Notes: generated from the letters alone by a model not told the origin. DNA of 64,000 bases from Streptomyces nodosus (GCF_008704995.1 NZ_CP023747.1:1364001-1428000), one strand, 5' to 3'; shown: positions 42,190 through 51,406, counted from the stretch's first letter. Numbers and translations: made by a program.

Positions 42190-42684
42190 ATGACCAGCGA
42201 ACCGCTTCAGCCCGTCCCCGCGCCGGCCCGTCGCACCGTCGTGGCGGCGGTGGGCGCGACGGGGCTCGCCGTCGCGCTGACCGCGTGTGCGGGCTCGGAC
42301 TCCAACAGCTCGTCGTCGAACTCGTCCGCCCCGCAGGAGGACAGCAGCGCCCCGGCGAGCGCCGGAGCGGGCGAGAACGCCGCCGCCGGCTCCGACGGCA
42401 CGGTCCTGGCCAAGACCTCCGAGATCCCGCAGGGCGGCGGCAAGGTCTTCGCCGACCAGGGCGTGGTGGTGACCCAGCCGACCGCCGGTCATTTCAAGGC
42501 GTTCTCGTCCAAGTGCACCCACCAGGGCTGTGCGGTGAAGGACGTTGCGAACGGCCTCATCACCTGCCCGTGCCACGATAGCCAGTTCTCCGCGACCGAC
42601 GGCAGCGTGCAGAAGGGCCCGGCGACCCAGCCGCTGGCCGCCGCGAAGATCTCCGTCGACGGGGACTCGATCAAGCTCACCTGA
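42190..42684 (+). CDS. Rieske [2Fe-2S] domain lipoprotein
   Basis: A 164-residue protein; the ATG at 42190 has a GGAAGG site. A Tat-type signal (PARRTVVAAVGATG) ends in a lipobox-like LTAC, then a Ser/Ala/Asn linker. The Rieske domain (about 70-164) shows CTHQGC and CPCHDSQF, the two Cys-His pairs that hold the cluster. It is exported folded and tethered to the membrane outer face for electron transfer; partner unknown. Confidence 0.92.
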   Translation: MTSEPLQPVPAPARRTVVAAVGATGLAVALTACAGSDSNSSSSNSSAPQEDSSAPASAGAGENAAAGSDGTVLAKTSEIPQGGGKVFADQGVVVTQPTAGHFKAFSSKCTHQGCAVKDVANGLITCPCHDSQFSATDGSVQKGPATQPLAAAKISVDGDSIKLT

Positions 42685-42817
42685 CCCGGCGCCGCGTCCG
42701 GACCGCGCCGTCCGGCGCGCCGGACGGGGCAGCCCGGCGTCTCGCCGCACGGTCTCGGCCGTTACGGCCGAAGCCGGGCACGAGGGGGGTGTGGACAAGA
42801 GAGATGAGGGGGACCGC

Positions 42818-43285
42818 ATGACCGGCACTCAGCGCCGTGGCCGGAAGATCATGATGACGACCGGGGAGCTGGACGACTTCCTGACCGCCCGGCGCACCTG
42901 CCGGGTGGCCACCGTGTCGGCCGAGGGCGCCCCGCATGTGAGCGCCCTGTGGTTCGTCTGGGACGGGGTCTCGCTGTGGCTGTACTCGGTGGTGCGCAGC
43001 AAGCGCTGGGCCGAGCTGCGCCGTGAACCACGGGTCGCGGTCATCGTCGACGCCGGGGAGGAGTACGAGGAACTGCGCGGGGCCGAACTGTCGGGCACCG
43101 TGGAGTTCGTGGGTGAGATCCCCCGCACCGGGGACCTGTGCGCCGAACTGGACGTCCCCGAGACCCTGTTCGCACGCAAGTACTCCGGCCTGGAGGAGCT
43201 GACGCACGACGGCCGGCACGCCTGGCTGCGGCTGACCCCCACGAAGGTCGTCTCCTGGGACTTCCGCAAACTGGGCACGTCCTAG
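42818..43285 (+). CDS. pyridoxamine 5'-phosphate oxidase-like flavoprotein
   Basis: A 155-residue split-barrel protein with a GAGGGGG site. RTCRVATVSAEGAPHVSALWFVWDGVSLWLYS (split around residues 23-54) is the N-terminal PNPOx core, and RVAVIVDAGEEYEELRG follows. Family members bind FMN or F420. The stop TAG lies in a CCTAGG just ahead of the palindromic element. Confidence 0.85.
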   Translation: MTGTQRRGRKIMMTTGELDDFLTARRTCRVATVSAEGAPHVSALWFVWDGVSLWLYSVVRSKRWAELRREPRVAVIVDAGEEYEELRGAELSGTVEFVGEIPRTGDLCAELDVPETLFARKYSGLEELTHDGRHAWLRLTPTKVVSWDFRKLGTS

Positions 43286-43290
43286 GTGGA

Positions 43291-43500
43291 CCTAGGGCGT
43301 GTTTCGAAAGTGCCGTCTGCTCCGCGACGCTCCCCCAGCTACCGCTGGGGGTGCCCCCAGGCACGCACGCTCGCTGCGTTGTCGGGATCGCCCACGTACA
43401 CCCAGCACGAGGACGACCCTCCGCCTTGCGATCGCACGCACCAGACGCCGCAGGGCCCGCCCTCCGGGCGAACGACGCCACTTTCGAAACACGCCCTAGG
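43291..43500. repeat. palindromic MITE-like element, type B (22-bp terminal inverted repeats)
   Basis: CCTAGGGCGTGTTTCGAAAG-TG (43291-43312) is exactly inverted at 43479-43500. CTAG at both tips (43292-43295, 43496-43499) could be a 4-bp target duplication. The interior shares two blocks, 43360-43381 and 43422-43442, with the element at 13555-13718 in opposite orientation. The LysR stop codon lies in the right tip. No ORF inside. Confidence 0.85.
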
Positions 43501-44401
43501 GCCTCACGGTCCGCCCCGCCGTCTGCAGCGCCTTGACCGCCGCCCTGATCGACGGGCGGCGGTCGGCGTCGGCCCGCCACACCACGAAGACATGCCGTCG
43601 CACCCCCTGCCGCAGGGGCACGGTCACCACACCGTCCGGCACCGGGTCGCGCCCGAGCAGCGGCGCGATGCACACCCCGAGCCCGGCGGCGACCAGCGCG
43701 AGCTGGGTGTGGGTCTCTCCGGCACGATGGCCGACGCACGGTTCGACGCCCAGGGAGCGCAGGGTGAACATCAGCCACTCATGACAGAACTCGCCCTCGC
43801 CCCAGGTGATCCACTCGTCGTCGGTGAACTCCCCGAGGTCCACCTCCGCACGGTCCGCGAGCCGGTGCCCGACGGGCATCGCCACATCCGCCGGATCGTC
43901 GAGCACCGCCGCCTTCACCAGTCCCTCGGGCAACGGCATCGGCTTGTTGTACCAGTCGAGGACGACCGCGAGATCGAGGTCCCCCCGCACCACCCCGGCG
44001 ACCCCGGCCTCGGGCTCCAGCTCGCACGAGCGCAGCCGCAACGCGGGATGTTCGGTCCGCAGCGCGGCCAGCGCGGTCGGGAACAGTCCGCGCGCGGCCG
44101 TCGGGAAGGCCGACAGACGAAGCTCGCCGGCCACCTGCCCGCGCTGCGCCTCCAGATCGGCCTGGGCGAGCTCGACCTGGGACAGGATGCGTGCCGCGTG
44201 ATCGGCGAGCAGCCGGCCCGCGTCGGTGAGCCGCACCCCTCGTCCGTTCCGGGCCAGGAGCTGCTGGCCCACCTCCCGTTCCAGCTTCGCCATCTGCTGG
44301 GAGACCGCCGAGGTCGTGACGTGCAGCCCCTCGGCCGCGCCGCTGACCGAGCCGTGCCGGGCGAGGGCGTCCAGGGTGCGCAGGCGCTCCAGATTCAACA
44401 T
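43496..44401 (-). CDS. LysR family transcriptional regulator
   Basis: A 301-residue protein. Residues 1-60 form the winged helix with GSVSGAAEGLHVTTSAVSQQMAKLEREVG. The effector domain starts near 90. The TAG stop is provided by the CTAG tip of the downstream palindromic element, so insertion may have set the C-terminus. It is divergent from an EamA transporter, the likely target. Confidence 0.9.
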   Translation of the reverse strand: MLNLERLRTLDALARHGSVSGAAEGLHVTTSAVSQQMAKLEREVGQQLLARNGRGVRLTDAGRLLADHAARILSQVELAQADLEAQRGQVAGELRLSAFPTAARGLFPTALAALRTEHPALRLRSCELEPEAGVAGVVRGDLDLAVVLDWYNKPMPLPEGLVKAAVLDDPADVAMPVGHRLADRAEVDLGEFTDDEWITWGEGEFCHEWLMFTLRSLGVEPCVGHRAGETHTQLALVAAGLGVCIAPLLGRDPVPDGVVTVPLRQGVRRHVFVVWRADADRRPSIRAAVKALQTAGRTVRP

Positions 44402-44411
44402 GTAAGCGATA

Positions 44412-44453
44412 CTACGAGATACCCCGGTTGAATTCTCGATTGTGCTACGAGAT
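44412..44453. promoter_or_regulatory. LysR-type operator region
   Basis: CTACGAGAT occurs at 44412-44420 and 44445-44453, and TCTCG (44434-44438) with CGAGA (44448-44452) forms an interrupted dyad. The layout fits LysR recognition and activation sites between divergent genes. Confidence 0.55.
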
Positions 44454-44476
44454 TGTGGTACGTCATCGTTTACCCC

Positions 44477-45508
44477 ATGACCACCGTCACCGGCCGACAA
44501 GGCACCACCGACAGCACCAGCACCAGCACCACCGACGCTGACACCCCCGGCACACCGCGCCGTCCGGCCGCCCTCGACTGGCGGATCCGCTTCGGCGCCC
44601 TCTCGCTGATCTGGGGTTTCAGCTTTCTGTTCATCAAGGTCGGCACCGACGCGTACGCCCCGTTCCAGGTCACGCTCGGCCGGCTGGTGTTCGGTACGGC
44701 GGTACTCGCGGCCGCCATGGCGGTCAAGCGCGAGCGGCTGCCGCGCGGGGCCCGCACCTGGGGCCACCTCGCGGTCGCGGCCTTTCTGCTCAACGCGCTG
44801 CCGTTCTCGCTCTTCGCCTACTCGGAGCTGACCATCCCGTCCACGCTCGCGGGCATCTGCAACGCCACCTCGCCCCTGTGGGGCATGGTGCTGTCGCTGG
44901 TCGCGCTCTCCGAGGACCGGCCGACGCGCCGCCGGTTCGCGGGGCTCGGCATCGGCTTCCTGGGGGTGCTGACGGTGCTCGGAGCCTGGCAGGGCTTCGA
45001 CGGACTGGATCTGACGGGCACCGCGATGGCACTGCTCGCCTCGCTCAGCTATCCGGTCGGCTGGATCTATGTCCGCCGCACCCTGGCCGGCTCCAGCCAC
45101 TCCCATCTGTCGCTGACCGGCGCGCAGCTGCTGCTGGCGACCGTCCAACTGGCTCTGATCACGCCGCTGTTCACCAGCATGCCGAGCCGCTTCCCGCTGG
45201 TCCCGCTGCTGGCGGTCGTGGCCCTGGGCGCACTGGGCACCGGGTTCGCGGTGCTGGTCCAGTACGGCCTGGTCGCGGAGGTCGGCCCGACCACGGCGCA
45301 GATGGTCACCTACTTCATCCCGGTCATCGCCACCGCGGCGGGCGTGGCGATCCTCGACGAGTCGCTGAGCTGGTCGACCCCGGTCGGCGCGGTGATCGTA
45401 CTGGCGGGCGCGGCGCTGACACAGTCCAGGCCGAAGCCCGCTTCCGGGGCCCGGGCGACCGGACCGGGGGCCGGATCCGGGGAGCAGGCCGCGCCCGACA
45501 CCACCTGA
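44477..45508 (+). CDS. EamA/DMT family transporter
   Basis: A 343-residue protein; ATG at 44477. A hydrophilic 35-residue N-terminus rich in Thr/Ser precedes ten hydrophobic segments in two EamA repeats. SLIWGFSFLFIKVGTDAY is the first helix and VLDESLSW-like region near 295 the last loop. Likely exporter controlled by the divergent LysR. Confidence 0.9.
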   Translation: MTTVTGRQGTTDSTSTSTTDADTPGTPRRPAALDWRIRFGALSLIWGFSFLFIKVGTDAYAPFQVTLGRLVFGTAVLAAAMAVKRERLPRGARTWGHLAVAAFLLNALPFSLFAYSELTIPSTLAGICNATSPLWGMVLSLVALSEDRPTRRRFAGLGIGFLGVLTVLGAWQGFDGLDLTGTAMALLASLSYPVGWIYVRRTLAGSSHSHLSLTGAQLLLATVQLALITPLFTSMPSRFPLVPLLAVVALGALGTGFAVLVQYGLVAEVGPTTAQMVTYFIPVIATAAGVAILDESLSWSTPVGAVIVLAGAALTQSRPKPASGARATGPGAGSGEQAAPDTT

Positions 45509-45510
45509 TG

Positions 45511-45524
45511 GGTCACAGCACTAG
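45511..45524. repeat. solo CTAG-tipped repeat end (GGTCACAGCACTAG)
   Basis: This 14-mer is the exact reverse complement of the sequence at 63983-63996. The stop codon of the minus-strand MocR-type gene (45521-45523) lies inside its CTAG. No partner end is seen nearby. Confidence 0.6.
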
Positions 45525-46852
45525 ACGTAACTGCGGGCCGGGCCCGGGCGCAGAGCGGCTGCGACGGCGGCGGCCAGGGCTTCGGTGTCCTCCGCGGTCA
45601 GCGCCGAGACGGTGATCCTGATGCCGGGCTGCGCACTCAACCGGAAGCGGGCGCCCGGCGCCACCGCCCACCCGGCGTGCAGCAGGCGCGCCACCGCGCC
45701 CGTCTCGTCCGGCACCGGGACCCATACGTTCATCCCGCTGCGCCCCTGGGCCGGGACCCCGCGGCGCGCAAGGGCGTCGATCAGCGCGGCACGGCGTTCC
45801 CCGTACGCCGCCGCCACCGCCCGGGTGTCCACCGCGCCGTCCGCCCACAACCGCGCCACGGTCCGCTGGAGCAGCAGGCTGGTCCAGCCGGGTCCCAGCC
45901 GCTGGCGTCCGCGGAACCGGTCGAGGGTGACGGGATCCCCGGTGAGCACGGCGATCCGCAGATCGGGCCCGTACGCCTTGGCGACCGAGCGCACGAAGGC
46001 CCAGTGCCGGGTGATCCCGGCGAGGGGGTGGAGGGGAAGGTCGACGATCCCGTGGCCGTGGTCGTCCTCGATCAGCAGGGTCTCCGGGTACGCCTTCAGC
46101 ACGGACCGCAGGGCACGCGCGCGCGGGGCGCTCACCGCTGCGCCGGTCGGGTTCTGCGCCCGGTCCGTGACGATCAGGGCGCGCGCGCCCGCCTCCAGAG
46201 CGGTGCGCAGGTCTTCGGTGAGCGGCCCCTCGTCGTCGACGCCGACCGGAGCCGTGCGCAGCCCGAGCGCCGGGACGAGGTCGAGGGTGCGGCTCCAGCC
46301 GGGGTCCTCGACCGCGACGGTGTCCCCGGGTTTGAGACGGGCGGTGAGCACGCGTTCGATCGCGTCGAGGGACCCTGAGGCCACCGCGAGCGGACCGTCG
46401 GGCACCCCGTCGGCGTCCAGGGCGGCCCGCGCGCGGCGCTCCAGTTCGGGGTCCACGGGAATCGCCCCGTACAGCACCGGCTCACCGTTCCCCTGCGCGG
46501 CGGCCGCCGCGAGCGCCGGTGCGAGCGGGGGCAGCAGCGCCCGGTCCGGGTTGCCGCTCGACACGTCCCGCACCCCTTCCGGGACCTCCACCCGGATGCT
46601 GTCCCGCTCCGTCGTGGCCGGCGCGGACCGCACCCGGCTGCCCCGGCGCCCGGCGGTCTCGATCACCCCGCGGTCACGCAGCACGCGGTACGCGGCGGCG
46701 ACCGTATTGGGGTTCACCCCCAACTCGGCGGCCAACACCCGCATGGGAGGGAGCAGTCGGCCCGGCTCCAGCCGTCCGTCGCCCACCGCGCGCTCGACGC
46801 TCGCCGCGATCTCCGCTGCGCCACGCCCTTCGATCCGATATTCTCCTAGCAC
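45521..46852 (-). CDS. MocR-type GntR regulator with aminotransferase domain
   Basis: A 443-residue protein with an N-terminal GntR winged helix (about 10-75, GVNPNTVAAAYRVLRDRG) fused to a class I aminotransferase fold. The PLP-binding lysine lies in SVAKAYGPDLR near residue 290. Such MocR/PdxR-type regulators sense PLP or amines. It is divergent from a PNPOx-like gene, which fits a vitamin B6-related target. Confidence 0.9.
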   Translation of the reverse strand: MLGEYRIEGRGAAEIAASVERAVGDGRLEPGRLLPPMRVLAAELGVNPNTVAAAYRVLRDRGVIETAGRRGSRVRSAPATTERDSIRVEVPEGVRDVSSGNPDRALLPPLAPALAAAAAQGNGEPVLYGAIPVDPELERRARAALDADGVPDGPLAVASGSLDAIERVLTARLKPGDTVAVEDPGWSRTLDLVPALGLRTAPVGVDDEGPLTEDLRTALEAGARALIVTDRAQNPTGAAVSAPRARALRSVLKAYPETLLIEDDHGHGIVDLPLHPLAGITRHWAFVRSVAKAYGPDLRIAVLTGDPVTLDRFRGRQRLGPGWTSLLLQRTVARLWADGAVDTRAVAAAYGERRAALIDALARRGVPAQGRSGMNVWVPVPDETGAVARLLHAGWAVAPGARFRLSAQPGIRITVSALTAEDTEALAAAVAAALRPGPARSYV

Positions 46853-46863
46853 AAATCACATTA

Positions 46864-46875
46864 TGCACTAGTGCA
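46864..46875. promoter_or_regulatory. MocR-region palindrome (TGCACTAGTGCA)
   Basis: Perfect 12-bp palindrome between the divergent MocR and PNPOx genes, in an AT-rich setting (ATTATGCACTAGTGCAAT). Confidence 0.55.
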
Positions 46876-46888
46876 ATCAGGAGCGCAG

Positions 46889-47572
46889 ATGCAGGGCAGC
46901 CCGCCGGGGTCACCGGCCACCACCTCCTACACCCCCACCGACCGCACCACTCCCACGCGCTCCGCCACGCAGGCCTCGTACGACAGGGAGGTGGTCCACG
47001 CGATACTCGACGAGGGTTCCGTCTGCCATCTCGGCTTCGTCCGCGACGGTGCGCCGGTCGTGCTGCCCACGCTGTACGCACGGGTCGGCGAGCGGCTCTA
47101 CGTACACGGCTCCACGGGCTCGCGTCCGCTGCTGATGACCGGCAGGGCGGACCCGGGGCTCGCGGTCTGTCTGACGGTGACCCATGTGGACGGTCTGGTG
47201 CTGGCCCGGTCGGCCTTCCACCATTCGATGAACTACCGTTCCGTGGTGGTGCACGGCATCGCCCGGCAGGTCACCGACCCCGAGGAACGACGGACGGCGC
47301 TCGACGCCCTGGTGGACCAGGTGGTGCCGGGCCGCTCCCGTGACTGCCGGCCCGCCAACGCCAAGGAGCTGGCCGCCACCTCCGTGATCCGCCTCGATCT
47401 GGAGGAGGTCTCCGCCAAGATGCGCGCCGGCGGGGTGAACGACGAGCCCGAGGACCTCTCCCTCCCCCACTGGGCCGGAGTGATCCCGGTCCGCACCGCT
47501 CACGGCACCCCCCTGACCGACCCCCGACTGCCCCCCGCCACCCCACTACCGGACTACCTGACGACCCGGTGA
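46889..47572 (+). CDS. pyridoxamine 5'-phosphate oxidase-related FMN-binding protein
   Basis: A 227-residue protein; ATG at 46889 with a CAGGAG site. The core HLGFVRDGAPVVLPTLYARVGERLYVHGSTGSRPL (split around 53-87) and FHHSMNYRSVVVHGIA are features of the split-barrel family related to PNPOx and nitroimidazole reductase (NimA-like). It could bind FMN and reduce or oxidise small nitrogenous compounds. The divergent MocR gene likely controls it. Confidence 0.85.
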   Translation: MQGSPPGSPATTSYTPTDRTTPTRSATQASYDREVVHAILDEGSVCHLGFVRDGAPVVLPTLYARVGERLYVHGSTGSRPLLMTGRADPGLAVCLTVTHVDGLVLARSAFHHSMNYRSVVVHGIARQVTDPEERRTALDALVDQVVPGRSRDCRPANAKELAATSVIRLDLEEVSAKMRAGGVNDEPEDLSLPHWAGVIPVRTAHGTPLTDPRLPPATPLPDYLTTR

Positions 47573-47588
47573 CGCCGAAGGCGCCGGA

Positions 47589-47639
47589 GTGTGACGCGGG
47601 GCCCGGCGGCGGGGCCCTTCGGCGGGTCCCGCGTCACAC
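47589..47639. terminator. bidirectional terminator
   Basis: GTGTGACGCGGG (47589-47600) pairs perfectly with CCCGCGTCACAC (47628-47639), between the convergent PNPOx-like and EamA genes. Confidence 0.85.
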
Positions 47640-47641
47640 GG

Positions 47642-48637
47642 TCAGGCGGGCAGGGGTTCCTCCCCCGGCAGCCGCGCCCCGCGCGCCTCCGCCAGGGCGA
47701 GCCCCGCGACCGAGCCGAGCATCAGCGCGGTACCGAGGAGGGTCGCCGCCGTGAGCCGCTCACCGAGCAGGGCCACCGCGAGCACCGCCGCGCTGACCGG
47801 TTCGAGGAGCATGATCACGGAGACGGTGGCGGACCGTACGACGGCCGCGCCCGCGAAGTAGAGGGCATAGGCCAGGGCCGTGGGAACCGCCGCGACATAC
47901 ACCAGCAGCCAGGCGAGCCTGACCGGCTCCGCGGAGTGCGGCACCAGCCCCTCGGCCAGGGCGAAGGGCAGCAGGCACAGGCTGGTGACCGCGAAGGCCG
48001 ACACGGTCGTACCGGACATGTCGACGCCGCCGTCCCGACCCCACCACCGGGTGAGCAGCGTCATGGCCGAGTAGCCGGACGCCGACAGCACCGCGAGCAG
48101 CACACCCCAGGGACGCACGGTCGCACCGCCGCTGCCCAGGACGAGCACCGCGAGCCCGGCGAGCGCCCCGACGACGGCGCACACCCCGCCGCGGCCGAGC
48201 CGCTCCCCCAGGGTGAGGCGGGCGCCCAGCGCGATGAGCACGGGACCGGCACCGAGGGTGACCACGGTGGCCACCGCAAGTCCGGTGGCGGAGACGGCCG
48301 CGAAGTAGGCGGTCTGGAAGACGGCGAGCGCAGCACCGGTGGCACCGGCCCGCAGCGCCCTCGGCCGGAGCGGCAGGGACACCGCGGCCCTGGCACGCGG
48401 GCGCAGCAGACGGACGGCGACCAGCAGGACGAGTCCGGTGGCGCAGCGCCAGAAGGAGAGGGCGACCGGGCCCATGTCGCTGGTCCGGTAGACCAGGGAG
48501 GCGGCGGCTCCCGCAGTGCCCCAGGCGACACCGGCGACGATCAGATAGACAAGGCCCCGCCCGACGGGCAGGCCCAAGGGGGCAGCATTCGACACGAGTT
48601 GACTCCGCAGATGCACAGATGTTCGGGAAGACCCCAT
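47642..48637 (-). CDS. EamA/DMT family transporter
   Basis: A 331-residue protein with ten membrane segments in two EamA repeats; [15 protein letters not shown] is helix 1 and [17 protein letters not shown] the conserved helix 9 region. The start is uncertain: ATG at 48637 or GTG at 48595. Next to another, sequence-distinct EamA gene on the same strand; their spacing (about 130 bases) suggests separate transcripts. Confidence 0.88.
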   Translation of the reverse strand: MGSSRTSVHLRSQLVSNAAPLGLPVGRGLVYLIVAGVAWGTAGAAASLVYRTSDMGPVALSFWRCATGLVLLVAVRLLRPRARAAVSLPLRPRALRAGATGAALAVFQTAYFAAVSATGLAVATVVTLGAGPVLIALGARLTLGERLGRGGVCAVVGALAGLAVLVLGSGGATVRPWGVLLAVLSASGYSAMTLLTRWWGRDGGVDMSGTTVSAFAVTSLCLLPFALAEGLVPHSAEPVRLAWLLVYVAAVPTALAYALYFAGAAVVRSATVSVIMLLEPVSAAVLAVALLGERLTAATLLGTALMLGSVAGLALAEARGARLPGEEPLPA

Positions 48638-48768
48638 GGCGACGGGATCCAGGGACTGCGTCTGCGGGCAGCACCGTCCACCCGGCGGACAGCCGGGTGT
48701 TTCCGGAGGGCCCGCCTCAGGCGGCCGGGGGCGGAAGGACGAGCGCGTGCGTATGCATGATCGGAACT

Positions 48769-49764
48769 CTAGGCCGACGCGCTGCGGGAGGACAACTCCC
48801 TGCCGGTGCCGTCGCCCGCCGCCACCGGCTCCGCGGAGGTCTTCGCCGGCGCCGAGGACTGGGCCGTGAACGCGCCCAGCAGGACGACCGCGCCACCGAT
48901 GAGCTGCGGCATCGAGAGGTGCTCGCCGAGCAGCACCCAGGCAAGGACGGTCGCGATGACCGCTTCGAGACAGGCCACCACGCCCGCCACCTGCGGCGAG
49001 AGCCGGCGCACCGACAGCACCCCGGTGACATAGGCGAGCACCGTGGCGATCAGCACCACCCAGGCCAGCAGGGCGACGGCCGGCACGGAGGTGCCGTTCA
49101 TCGCCGCGCTGCCCCCGAGGACGGACCAGTCCAGGGTCCAGGGGCGGGCCACCACGGTCAGCAGCGCGGCCCCGACGAGCAGGCCGTAGGCGATGACACC
49201 GAGCGGGTCAGGGGCCCGGTCGCCCGCCTCGCTGCCCTGGTCGGCCAGGACGAAGTAGCCCACCTGGCAGCAGGCGGCGCCGAGCGCGAGCAGCAGCCCC
49301 AGGACGTCGAAGCTCAGCCCCGACCAGACCTCCACCACACAGGCGAGTCCGCCGACCGCGAGCACCACCCCGACCGCCGCGGCGCGCGTCACGGGGCGCC
49401 GCTGTACAAACCGCACCCAGCCGAGCACCAGTGCGGGCGCGAGGTATTCGATCAGCAGGGCGACGCCGACGGGTATGCGGGAGAGCGCGGCGAAGTAGCA
49501 GGCCTGGACGCCGGCCACCCCGAGCAGTCCGAACCCGGCGAGCAGTGCCGGTCGGCTGCGCACCAGCCCGCGGTGCCGCACGGCGAGCGGAAGCATCACC
49601 AGTGCGGCGCCGGTGGCCCGCAGCCACACCACATGGAGGGGGTCAAGACCCGCCTGGATCAGCGGTTTGGCCGCGACCCCCGATCCACCGAAGGCGACCG
49701 CCGACACAAGGGCGAGCCCGAGGCCGACGCCTCTGCCCCGCTCACCCTGACTGCCCTGAGACAT
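48769..49764 (-). CDS. EamA/DMT family transporter
   Basis: A 331-residue protein from the ATG at 49764. Ten hydrophobic segments in two repeats; [21 protein letters not shown] is the first and [19 protein letters not shown] the ninth. The C-terminal tail of 35 residues is hydrophilic. The ribosome site is weak. Substrate unknown. Confidence 0.87.
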   Translation of the reverse strand: MSQGSQGERGRGVGLGLALVSAVAFGGSGVAAKPLIQAGLDPLHVVWLRATGAALVMLPLAVRHRGLVRSRPALLAGFGLLGVAGVQACYFAALSRIPVGVALLIEYLAPALVLGWVRFVQRRPVTRAAAVGVVLAVGGLACVVEVWSGLSFDVLGLLLALGAACCQVGYFVLADQGSEAGDRAPDPLGVIAYGLLVGAALLTVVARPWTLDWSVLGGSAAMNGTSVPAVALLAWVVLIATVLAYVTGVLSVRRLSPQVAGVVACLEAVIATVLAWVLLGEHLSMPQLIGGAVVLLGAFTAQSSAPAKTSAEPVAAGDGTGRELSSRSASA

Positions 49765-49901
49765 ATGCACCGGCACATGATGACAGGCGGCAACATGAGC
49801 GTCACCCCTGAATGCACCTGTCTCAGCAGCTGGACCCGGCCACCCACGGCAGAATCCGGATCCCGGACGCCCGTAGGCCGGCTGTCGACGTACCGCCGGA
49901 A

Positions 49902-50519
49902 TCAGGCAGATCCGGTGGCCGGCTCCGCGGCCGGTGTCCCCCCACCCGCGCACCCGTCGGCGTACTCCCGCGCCGTAGCCCCCGTCTCGATCCGCGCTCC
50001 CAGCGCCCCCGCGTCGACACCCGCCCGGCCCAGAACCTCGACGGCCCGCGACTCGGGGTCCTCGACGATCGCGGTGAGCAGGTCGAGACCGCGGGCACGG
50101 GGCTCGCCGCGCCGCAGCGCACGCCCGCACGCCGCGTCCAGAGCGCTCGCCGCCGCGGGCGACCAGCCCTCGGGCTCGTTCAGCACGGGTACGGCACCGG
50201 AGTCCTCGACGGTGCCCTGCCAGCGCAGGCCGTAGCCGATGGCGCGCTGGACGAGATAGCCGAGCAGCCGTGCGACCTGGGGGCCCTCGAAGAGGGCGCG
50301 GACCTCGGGGTCGGACTCCAGCAGGGAGTGCAGCAGATGGGCCGTGTCGATCTGGCGGTCCCCGTCCCGCATCGCCCTTCTGCGCGCACCCGAGACCACC
50401 GCGGCCAGCTCGGCGGTGAGCCTGGCGTCGGGGTCCGTGCGGTGCGTGCCGCGCTCGGCGGCCGGCTGCGGTGACTGACGGGGTGACACGCCCTCCACCT
50501 CATCAGTCCCGGACGCCAT
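49902..50519 (-). CDS. Clp N-terminal (ClpS-like repeat) domain protein
   Basis: A 205-residue protein with two Clp-N type repeats of about 75 residues: ARRRAMRDGDRQIDTAHLLHSLLESDPEVRALF and ALDAACGRALRRGEPRARGLDLLTAIVEDPES. There is no AAA+ domain, so it is a stand-alone adaptor-like or Clp-substrate-binding protein (ClpC2/ClpN type). Streptomyces homologues often accompany regulators. Start at 50519 or 50525. Confidence 0.8.
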   Translation of the reverse strand: MASGTDEVEGVSPRQSPQPAAERGTHRTDPDARLTAELAAVVSGARRRAMRDGDRQIDTAHLLHSLLESDPEVRALFEGPQVARLLGYLVQRAIGYGLRWQGTVEDSGAVPVLNEPEGWSPAAASALDAACGRALRRGEPRARGLDLLTAIVEDPESRAVEVLGRAGVDAGALGARIETGATAREYADGCAGGGTPAAEPATGSA

Positions 50520-50535
50520 GGTCATCCCCGGCGGG

Positions 50536-50572
50536 GGGCATCTTCACATCCGTCACAGGGTGGGCATCTTCA
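50536..50572 (-). promoter_or_regulatory. direct repeats GGGCATCTTCA upstream of Clp-N gene
   Basis: Two exact 11-mers (50536-50546, 50562-50572) with 26-bp offset, 17 bases ahead of the Clp-N start. The spacing (2.5 helical turns) fits an activator or a pair of repressor sites. Confidence 0.5.
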
Positions 50573-50687
50573 AGAGGTTCTCCTCCTCAGGGATGAGGTC
50601 ACGCCGATTTTTCCCGGAGATCACCTGTCCCGACGCCCTTTATTCGGCACCCGGCCTCGCCCAGGCGGTGGGGGCGCACGGACACGT

Positions 50688-50718
50688 CGGCGCCCCGCGG
50701 CGATTCCGCGGGGCGCCG
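50688..50718 (-). terminator. PadR terminator-like hairpin
   Basis: CGGCGCCCCGCGG (50688-50700) pairs perfectly with CCGCGGGGCGCCG (50706-50718), 29 bases after the PadR stop on the minus strand. Confidence 0.8.
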
Positions 50719-50746
50719 TCCGGCGGCGGATACCGCCACACCGCCG

Positions 50747-51406
50747 TCAGTCCTCGTCGGCGAGGATCAGATACAGCTTCTTGCGGGCCTCGTTGATGAC
50801 CGCCAGGGCCTTGTCACGCTGGTCCTTGTCACCGGTCTTCCAGACCTGCCCGAACGCCTCCATCAGACCGAAACCGGCCTGCCGGATCTCATGCAGGGCT
50901 TCCCAGTCGACGCCCTGCGAGGCCGCCTCCCAGGGCGCGTCGGGACCTTCGTCGGCCGCGGTGCGGCCCGCCTCGGTGAGCGCGAAGAGCTTCTTGCCTC
51001 CCTCGCTCTCACTGACGATCAGCCCCTCGTCCTCCAGCAGCTGGAGGGTCGGGTACACCGAGCCCGGGCTGGGCTTCCAGGCCCCGCCGCTGCGCTCGGC
51101 GATCTCCTGGATCATCTCGTAGCCGTGCATCGGCCGGTCCTTGAGGAGAGCCAGGATCGACGCGCGTACGTCGCCGCGCCGCGCCCTTCCCCTCGGTCCG
51201 CCCCGGCCACGCCCGCCCCACGGGCCACCCGGACCGAAGAAGCCCGGCCCACCCGGCCCGCCGCCCGGCCCGAAGGGCCCGAAGGCCGCACGCCGACTCT
51301 CGAAGCCACCCCGGACATGCCGACCGGCGTCACCGTGCCGGCCATGCCGTCGCTCGAATCCGTAGTCCTGTCCGTAGTCCTCTCCATGGGACCGCATCTG
51401 GATCAC
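50747..51406 (-). CDS. PadR family transcriptional regulator with Gly/His-rich N-terminus
   Basis: A 219-residue protein. Residues 1-75 are a low-complexity Gly/Arg/Phe/His stretch (GPGGPGFFGPGG). The PadR winged helix spans 78-150 (ILALLKDRPMHGYEMIQEIAERSGGAWKPSPGSVYPTLQLL split) and a dimerising C-terminal helix follows. It probably represses itself through the dyad upstream. Confidence 0.9.
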   Translation of the reverse strand: MIQMRSHGEDYGQDYGFERRHGRHGDAGRHVRGGFESRRAAFGPFGPGGGPGGPGFFGPGGPWGGRGRGGPRGRARRGDVRASILALLKDRPMHGYEMIQEIAERSGGAWKPSPGSVYPTLQLLEDEGLIVSESEGGKKLFALTEAGRTAADEGPDAPWEAASQGVDWEALHEIRQAGFGLMEAFGQVWKTGDKDQRDKALAVINEARKKLYLILADED

